NCBI GenBank assembly: GCA_021613535.1
Contig: CP075494.1
Location: 11,098,001-11,162,000, forward strand
From: Adineta vaga
Taxonomy: Eukaryota > Rotifera
DNA length: 64,000 nucleotides
Reading direction: 5' to 3'
How positions within the stretch are numbered: the stretch's first letter is position 1; every line of letters begins with the position of its first letter. Below are positions 56,201-64,000 of the stretch, one piece after another. Under the pieces are notes generated by a model. It was not told the origin of the DNA and made no database searches. It saw only the letters and a program-made list of their open reading frames with translations. A program made the position numbers and the translations under genes.

Positions 56201-56410
56201 ATCGACATTTCTTTCAAGTTTAGTCGAGACTAATATCACTCAACAAAAAGAACTTATAACGCAGGCTATATCAGAATGTTTACAATCACCAGATTTTATG
56301 GAAATGTCTACACAGGTAAGAAGCAATATCTTGACTTATATTTATAATTTATCGTGATTTTCTAGACATCATCAGATATTTCATCGACTAGTATTTCAGC
56401 TGATACTTAA
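53267..56410 (+). CDS. STAT-like protein, array gene D
   Basis: Early exons are 53267-53312, 53361-53553, 53602-53716, 53775-53858, 53915-54036, 54090-54179 and 54229-54386. Exons 3, 5 and 7 are 115, 122 and 158 bp, exactly as in gene A. The order is a basic start (MATEKKSPRQGTKRS), helical region (CQRRLFHIDYDEI), SFLIVAQPSIPEC, SRIICLIDP, LSQPFGLCSHAQYYPEYVAKV, YHVRIAGVKM, FLAMMYHDG, LFLGICNS, and the clearest SH2-like module of the array: HILLRFNTL (Arg codon 55387-55389), SVRFIVHNG and a helix with AFIDEMCRMI, corresponding to the STAT FLLRFSES and the helix of YKIMD. PFIPILWNTM ends the module. The tail (LSQTGASSMQ onward) is Ser/Thr/Gln-rich with one tyrosine in SPYSTQ. A STAT-like transcription factor is the best guess. 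Confidence 0.72.
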
Positions 56411-57366
56411 ATCAAAGCTTTTGTGTGACATTTAAAAATTTATACTTTTAATTATAAATAATATTTGTCGAATTATTTAAAATAAATCAAGTATTATGAT
56501 CATATGGATATTTTTCTTTTAAATCTTTATTCATCATATGTAATCAGAAAACAAAAGATAAATATTGATCGATGTTCTTTATCCTTTGAAAGCATTTTAG
56601 TATCTTTATGATTTCTTTATCGAACGGTTGAAATATATCTTTAAAAACCCTATAAATTATATTATTGTCTACAGTTGGAATTTTCTAACTTTTGTAAATT
56701 TCAAATTCTGTGAATGTTGAATGTGAGAAATTTCCAGTTGACCTAATGACGTATTCAATAGGTTTTCAGTCGCGGAATAGCAAGCCAGACAAGGTAATAT
56801 TGACATTGACAAGTAGAGAAAAAGAACAGAAGCAACCATTTTTTAATAATTTACTCTTTCGTTACCATCCAAAACATCAGGTTTCTTTTTTTCTTATGAG
56901 TCATCGACATATTTTCTCGTCGTCAGATGATATCTATTTATATAAATCATGGATTCTGGATACAATAAATACTCGAGAATCAAACGAGTACAAATACATT
57001 CTTAACTTGCCTATGAACATGGGAGTAAAACAATGTTTAGATCACAACTACAATCAATAGTTGATGAATAATATAATCAATTTTTGCTACTCCATTTCGA
57101 CATGTACCGAGTTTTTTTCATGTTCGATGTAAGCAGAAAGACAAGAAATTCGCAACCAGGTGAGTATTTTTATTACATTTTTTTTGCATTATTCTTAATC
57201 TCTTTAGCAGTCTTTGTAGAGATCAAATCGTGCGAATTGATCAAAGATTATTTTCTAAATGTATTAGTATTATTCACGTTTGCTTTTATTTTGTGAGTTC
57301 AAGAATATCTTTGTATAAGATTGTTGCTGTTTTAGATCGTTTTTATTTCTTGTCTTATCATTGATA
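56411..57366. other. Intergenic within the STAT-like array with an orphan open frame
   Basis: About 950 bp between genes D and E. A 116-codon frame (56710-57060, plus) starts MNVECEKFPVDL. It resembles no family I know and not the array genes; it may be chance or the trace of an insertion. The rest is AT-rich. Confidence 0.4.
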
Positions 57367-60300
57367 ATGGCAAAACGAAAATCAGGAAGTTCACGAACAC
57401 TATCAAACTGTAAGCATTGTTTTGTCGGTTGTATAATCCCTTCAATTTCTTGTGCTTCTTTTAGCACCAAAAGAATTTCCATTGGTAAGTTTTTCTCATT
57501 GAAAATATCCCAAATGATCTTTCTCACAAACAAACTATTTCAGACTGTTCGAACTGGTCTTTTTGAATGTTATGCATTTCTTGCACCAAATGAATATAGT
57601 GAAAAAACATTCGGTTTACTTGCTTTTCTTGTTCGAAGTTCTGTTGGTGAAATAAACTTTTCATCAATTATGGATAAAGTTCAACAAAAAATTCAAGAAA
57701 AACCCAAAGAAATACGATCGGTTCCGAATGATTTAAGTAGAGCAAACGATTATATACAATTGTTAGAAAAAGAACGAACGAATCTTCCAGAAATTAATGC
57801 TTCAATTGAAAAATGTTGGATGTTAAATCGGTTAATTTCATATATAAATGAAGTAAGAACGAATCTCTTTTTGATTTTTGAATAGCGATTTAAAATATAT
57901 TCTGTAGAACAATGCAGAATTTCTTTCGATTGTCGATCATATTCGCGAAGATATGAGATTGAAGATGATCGATGGAACAGAAAATCAAATAATCAATTAT
58001 CCAAATGTAAATTTAATTTCATTGATTGATTGATGAGTTTGCATAGAAAAATTTTCTTTTCATAGGATTTTCGACAACGCGAAATCGATTTTGATCATCG
58101 AAGAAATGCTCAGGAAATGCGCCGTCTATTTTATCTTAGTCATAAAGAAGCAAGAGAACCACCCAGTTTAATTCATTTACAAAATAGGTAAGTCTTCTCG
58201 TCGATAATATAATCTACATGAAAGATTGATGATTTGTGTTGATAATTTAGGGTAACACAACATCTGGATTATTTGCTTCAGGCAAGAAAGCAATACGTTT
58301 CGACATTTTCACACAATGGTCGCGAAGAACTTTTGAAAATAATTGACAAGTAATATTGTTCTTTCGCTTTATGGAAATCAACATTATTCTAATTAGTTCA
58401 TTTATGATTACTGTACATCCTTGTAATGGTGATATTCCAGTGATAATCTATAAACCTATAAGGTCTCAATATGTAGCTAAAATCAACATGACAATTGTCT
58501 CGTTATTGCATGATTTTATGAGGAAGTATCCAGATATGATCGAGCTTCAAGATATCAGTATGTAAATCATTATTTAGTACAGCTCTATCTGATGAAAGTA
58601 ACTATTTAGAATTCAAATTAGTACCAGAAGAGAAAAGTTATAGACTTCAATCGTCTGAACCGATGATCTGGCAGACTTGTGAACTACAAGGACATCCAAG
58701 TGGTCGATCGCCACGAATGTATTTTTCTGAATTATCCTCAATCTGTGTTGTTCAATCACATAAAGATGCGGCAGGAGTTGAATTCGCTCAAAAATTACAT
58801 GCAATTGAACTTACTGTTCAGCTAAAAGTTAGTACGGTAATAGATTAATATTCAATGAATATTTATTTGATTATAGATAAATATTAAAGAATTTAATATT
58901 TCAACAACTCGTTTGATCACATTTACTTCTTTAAAATTTGCTATTGCTCAACGTACCTCTCAAATTCCACGATTATTAGCAACTGTAGTTTTGAACGATA
59001 TTCAAAAATATTTAAATGTTCGAATAATATTATTCGAGAAATTATATTATAAATTTGATCTATCTTACTTAGAGTTCAACACCTGCCGTTCAAAATCTTA
59101 TTGGTTTTCTGTCACGTTATTTTATGCATCGAACAGGTGTGTTTTATAATCGTTCTCTTCTAAATTTTCTTCAAAAGGAATTAAATCAAGCCCAAGGTAA
59201 TTGAATTATACATTCAACTTCATTATCAAGTATACCTCTGTATTTTAGTGGAAAGAGCAAATTTTAAAACGATCGAAGAATGTTTTATGGTATGTATTGT
59301 TGTTCCACTAAAAACTTCTATGTTAAATGTGTGTTTTTGTTTTTAAAGGATTTTCTTACATCATTTGTGCATCAAGTAGAGTTTATGGCTCGTCATCCAG
59401 TTCTTTGTATGTTCTATACGACTAAGTAAATAGTTTTTCTCTCCCAATCATATCAATCTACTTTCTTAAACATTATTCATAGATTATTTCTTGGCATCTG
59501 TGATAGTGAACAAGTGGCATTAAGTTTAAAAGCATTATCAATTGACCATTTTGTAATAACTGCTTTTCGTTTGAATACAATCAGAATTGATTACAAATCT
59601 ATTGCTAACAAATCAATCGTTGGCAGAGTTATTCAACCTTCGGCATGTGCTTTCCGATTGGATATTTTCAATCGTATGTTACAAAGACAAAGAATGTTTT
59701 CTATATATTTTTCTACGAATAATTTCGAATCATTTAGATAGAAATAGCTGTATGGAAAATTTCACACTCGATATTGATAAGATGATACAAGAATTAAATA
59801 AGCTCATATATACGAGTAATGACGAGAAAGCAACTAAAATACAACTTTTTAAGAGTATTAATCAAACTAATGGACAAGCAGAATTTGAATCTTTCGATAA
59901 ATATCGAAAATATTATGGTATGTATCATATTTATATTCGTAAGTAAAATAATCATTAGAATATTTCAATTAGATTCACGATTAAAAAAAATATGTGTTGT
60001 TCAGGAGGAATATCAACCTCTGATAAATCTTATAAGAACGTAAGTGTAGAGAATCTCAATAATTATATGCATATTGCATGATTATAAAATAGTGCTAATC
60101 TATTGAGCAATAACGATCCACACAATGATATGAATGTTCCAAATGACAATACAAATAATTCAGGTAAAATCAAGAAAATATTTAAATTCTAATATATGTG
60201 TTTTGTTTAATTACAGGCATTTCAGCTTTCTGTTCAACCATCAGTTCCCAACGAGTAGAAAACTTTAAAAATAATTTCGATCAAAATAAAGATCTTATTC

Positions 60301-60929
60301 TTTTTCAGAATCATCCTGAAAATCATGTATCAACGCCTTCATACATTGACAACTCCAATGGAACAGTATCGCCACAAAGTATCTTATCATCCGACCAAGC
60401 ATCATATCAAAAGATCCTTGAATATGTACTCTCAAATGTAAAACTATGCACAGAAATCCAAGAAAAATTAAACACATCACCTCCAATGTCAACGACAGCA
60501 TCCGAATCACTAAATCAACGTCAATCATTCGATGTTTTTGATCAGTATTCACCAGAAGAAACACAAATTTCTTCTCAGAATCTTTTAACACAAGCACAAC
60601 CATTTCATGAATTTCCTTCATTATTATTATCACATGAGATCGAAAGACAATCAATACATCAAACTGAAAATTCACATCAACAACAAGAACAAATCTTTAC
60701 GACTAATCTATCTGAACCAGAACAAGATCATTGTATTGATATATTCGAACAAAACGCAGATGCTTTTACGTTTCAATTACCTGAAGATATTCAGGACTAC
60801 CTAATGAATTCAATAGGAGAGGTAAAGGTCAATCATTTTTTCCCATGGAAATACCCTTTTAAATACAATCTACGTCATCATTCTTTCGAACTTTAGGTAT
60901 CAGAAGACACATTAAATCAATATGTGTAA
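57367..60929 (+). CDS. STAT-like protein, array gene E
   Basis: Starts with a basic segment (MAKRKSGSSRTLSN) and the usual phase-1 intron. One exon, 57544-57852, covers APNEYSEKTFGLLAFLVRSSVGEINF through CWMLNRLISYINE, where gene F has an intron. Then come RRLFYLSHKEAREPPS, SFMITVHPCNGD, INMTIVSLLHDF, an RYFMHRTGVFY segment, VLCMFYTTK, LFLGICDS and a drifted SH2-like strand ITAFRLNTI with Arg codon 59568-59570. The tail exon (about 60217-60821) is rich in Gln, Ser and Asn, with acidic patches, like a glutamine-rich activation region. A final small exon ending at 60929 (VSEDTLNQYV) is inferred from a GAG|GTAAAG donor and a TTTAG acceptor; otherwise translation stops at 60896. It is more distant from A-D than they are from each other. 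Confidence 0.62.
57993..58256 (+). repeat. Tract nearly identical between array genes E and F, copy in E
   Basis: This stretch of exon, a short intron, the RRLFYLSHKEA exon and the following intron pairs with 63138-63401. The last intron, starting GTAAGTCTTCTCGTCG, differs by about one base between copies, which is unexpected for introns of genes whose other parts differ widely. Confidence 0.8.
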
Positions 60930-62483
60930 TGTGACTCAATACGTGAATCATTGTGTGTATAATCTTCGACATATAAACTGTACATTGGCTAAATGATGAT
61001 TATTTAATAAAAGATTTTTGATTGTTTTTCTTATAAAGAAAAATTCAAATGGTTCATTTTTTAAAGTTGGTTTTTTTTTAAATAAATAAATTCTTTTTTT
61101 TAATGTGTTTTGAAAGCAAAGAAAAATGTGAAGTTATGAGTCGTTTTTAATAAGTTGAATAGTCAGTGTCATACTCCATCTTTCCGAGAAAGTCGACCGT
61201 CTACGCAATATTGACTGTATGAGTTTTAAAATGCGATGCGCCTATATTTTATTGTTTTTTTCTTTGTTCGTTCTTCCGAAGAAAAAGAAAGAAAGTTTTT
61301 ACCATGCAGCCTTCTGTTTTATTTGCCTTCTTCTATTTATCGAGTCATTTAACAAAGCAAAAAAAAGAAGAAAATTTCGCATACAAAAATTGAAACGTTC
61401 GCAAAAAATTTATTTGAAAAAGAAAAATTTTCATCGACACATGTTAATACATACGCCAGGAACTATAATGTTTTACTTCCGAGACACGTAACACAATTGA
61501 TTGAAATTTCGTGAATCAAGTAAGATGGAAAAGAAAACAGAAATTTGCAATTTCAGTAGACCATTGATTATGTAGATAGAAATTCAATGATGTGTATAAT
61601 CATTATCAATATTCTCAATGTATTATGTCGAAATTATATTGCTACTATTATCTAAAAATGTTGTTAACAAAAAGAAATTCATTATACTACTTTTGTATGT
61701 GATATGACTCATGATTATTCATTATAATAGAAATTGTATGGATTTAAGTTGAATATGTTAACACTTTGGTAGTTATTAAACTATGATTTAAAATGAAATC
61801 TTGTTCATAGATTTGATTATGTAATGATATTCTGATAACTTACTATTTCGTCATGTTTATCTCGGAATAATGAACAGCACAGAAAAAAACCATCTTTGAA
61901 ATTATTCAGACTACGCCATCAAGTTTCTTACTGTTTTATATGTGTATAATATGTATGTATTATAAGTGTCAGAGTGCTTTGATTCTTTTAATTGAGTATC
62001 TTTCGGCTGTAGCTTTATGTACACATATCATAATTCTTCGACGAACCATCCATTCGGAGAAAAATCGTCTATTCGGCGAAGGTTTTTCAAGGCCTTGTTT
62101 TTCTTTTCGTTGGTTTCTTTCGTATATAATTCTTTAACCTTTATTTCAATAGTGAAATAGATGACATGAATCAAAGAAAATATGATTCTGGATTTTCGTT
62201 TCTAATTCCAAAAACGTTTTTGGCAAATTTAGATGAATTATGATCAATTACAATTCTTTCTATTCTGAATGTATACTCATTTCGAGAGAGAAAATGTAAG
62301 CGAATATCTGCTATAAGTAAGAATATTTTACTTTTTATATTACAAAAGGTTATGTAGATGTCAATGAATCAAATATTACTCAATTTCTAAATAAATGTGT
62401 ATAATGAACTTTTAACTGAATTTCAAAATTATATACAGAGGACTTTTACCTATTAGATTTGATCTATTTTCAGATTAGTAATT
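60930..62483. other. Intergenic within the STAT-like array
   Basis: About 1.55 kb between genes E and F. Open frames at 61219-61491 and 61940-62137 are Lys/Phe-rich or hydrophobic and look like chance. No transposon ends or array remnant recognised. Confidence 0.5.
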
Positions 62484-64000
62484 ATGTTCCCAAGTAAATC
62501 GAAAAACAAACGATTAGCAGCACGATGTAAGTTTTGATCTTGATAACGATGATTGATCTATTGAATTTCTACATAGCACCCTCACCATCATCATATACAT
62601 TCACATTAGTAAGTATGGTTAAAATTATGGAACGAAGAGATTCATTTAAAAAGCGCTATTCTAGACTCATCGAAGTGGCCTTTTCGAATGTTATCAGTTT
62701 CTTTCGCCGAATGAATATTCCGAAAAAACATTCGGTTTGCTTGCTTTTCTTGTTCGAAGTTCTGTTGGTGAAATCAATTTTTCACCAATCATGGATGAAG
62801 TAGAAAAACGTAATCAATCAGGGTAAAAATATTGATATTCATTTGAATGTATTTTTCTAATTTACATCGTGTTTATAATTAAGATCATTAATTGATTATG
62901 TCAAAGTCTTAGAAGAGAAACGAACAGGTCTACCAATCAATGAAGCATCTATTGAAAAGTGTTTAATGTTAAATCGATTGATTTCTTGTATAAAACAAGT
63001 CAGTTGTTTTCTTTTACCATTGAATTCTGTACATCAAATTTCTTTGTCATAGAATATTGCTGAAATACTTACGCTTTTCTCCGATATTCGTCTCGATATG
63101 AAACTTAAATTAGTAGATCAGCTAATCAATCAAACAATCAATTATCCAAATGTAAATTTCATTTCATTGATTAATTGATGAATTTGCATAGGAAACTCTT
63201 GTTTTCATAGGATTTTCGACGACGTGAACTCGATTTTAATCATCGAAGAAATGCTCAGGACATGCGCCGTCTATTTTATCTTAGTCATAAAGAAGCAAAA
63301 GAACCACCCAGTTTCATTCATTTACAAAATAGGTAAGTCTTCTCGTCGATAATATAATCTACATGAAAGATTGATGATTTCTGTTGATAATTTAGAGTAA
63401 CAGAACATCTAAGTTATCTAATTGATGATAAAATGCGATATGATTCCAAGTTTCGTGATACTGGTATTAAAGAATTAACAAATATAATGAGCAAGTAATC
63501 ATTCTCTTTTCGATAATAACAGTTTCGATAGCAAACTTACTTTCAGTTCCTTTATGATTGTTACACAACCACATTTTGGTATTAATCCTGTCATTATATA
63601 TGATCGAAAAGCAGGAAATACTGAATATACAGCAAAAGTATCAGTAACAATTTTTTCATTGTTACATGATTTCATGCAAACACATCCGAATACAATCGAA
63701 TTATACGATATCGGTAAAGAATTTCGATCGTAATTCTTTATCTATTTGTTTTTATTTGATTATTTATAGAAATGAGTTTATGGCCATCATCACCACTTTA
63801 TAAACTTGATGAATCTCAAACACTTTCATGGAAAACTTGTCAAATTCAAATATCATCAGATGATCGACCACGAATGATTCAATATGCTGAATTATCTTTT
63901 ATAACAATCATACCAGCAAATAAAAATAATCCTCGTATGCATTTTAGTGATGCATTACATTCATTAAAATTCGCTATTAAAGTTCATGTAAGATTCTTAT
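62484..64000 (+). CDS. STAT-like protein, array gene F, 5' part
   Basis: The gene starts with MFPSKSKNKRLAAR and a phase-1 intron and runs off the window end, so the SH2-like part is not seen. The visible part follows gene E: PNEYSEKTFGLLAFLVRSS, a coding segment ending LMLNRLISCIKQ, then INYPNDFRRRELDFNH, RRLFYLSHKEAKEPPS, SFMIVTQPHFGINP, VSVTIFSLLHDFM and FSDALHSLKFAIKVHV. An intron near 62822-62882 is kept here and lost in E. Stretches of exon and intron are nearly identical to gene E (about 63138-63400 against 57995-58256). The QP motif is intact (TQPHFG), unlike HP in gene E. Confidence 0.62.
63138..63401 (+). repeat. Tract nearly identical between array genes E and F, copy in F
   Basis: Partner of 57993-58256. 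Exon differences are few (for example GAAATG to GACATG, AGA to AAA), and the intron after the CKxx-PPSF exon is almost unchanged. Confidence 0.8.

Noticed and set aside
61219-61491. Plus-strand open frame of 90 codons between array genes E and F
   Set aside because: Lys/Phe-rich, with no likeness to known proteins or to the array genes.

Overview
The window is nuclear DNA of an invertebrate animal. It is AT-rich, its genes are compact, and its many introns are mostly 45-70 bp with GT-AG ends. Animal-only families (innexin, neuroligin-like protein, STAT-like proteins, rhodopsin-type receptor, septin) sit beside at least one gene of clearly bacterial type (a MalL-like GH13 glucosidase) and one possible second (a 144-residue protein). 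Short introns, very similar gene copies and bacterial-type genes together suggest a bdelloid rotifer. That is an inference; no species marker was seen. Exon joins below were worked out by hand from splice sites, reading phase and family similarity.

Layout, 1-13.4 kb: 3' end of a GT10 fucosyltransferase (+, cut by the window edge); a small conserved protein (-); geranylgeranyl diphosphate synthase (-); choline/ethanolamine kinase (-), divergent from IFT52 (+); a LITAF-domain protein (-); eIF5 copy 1 (+).

13.4-32.3 kb: a rhodopsin-type receptor (-) lies between eIF5 copy 1 and eIF5 copy 2 (+). The two eIF5 genes are nearly identical from just before the start codon to just after the stop, introns included, and unrelated outside. 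Then come a neuroligin-like membrane protein without a catalytic serine (-), an innexin (-), a SEPT6-group septin (+), RNF113 (+), histone H2A.Z (+) and a mARC-like MOSC protein (-).

32.3-40.7 kb: an unfamiliar protein made of about twelve repeats (+), a predicted secreted Sushi/LamG-like/cysteine-rich mosaic (+), and a MalL-like GH13 protein (-) whose catalytic nucleophile Asp is Asn.

41.8-64 kb: six tandem genes on the + strand, the last cut by the window end. They encode diverged paralogues with a STAT-like order: basic N-terminus, helical region, a segment resembling the start of the STAT DNA-binding domain, a helical linker, and an SH2-like module keeping the phosphotyrosine-binding arginine. 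Tails differ from gene to gene. This array is the most unusual feature of the window. Transposons, rRNA, tRNA and CRISPR arrays were not recognised.
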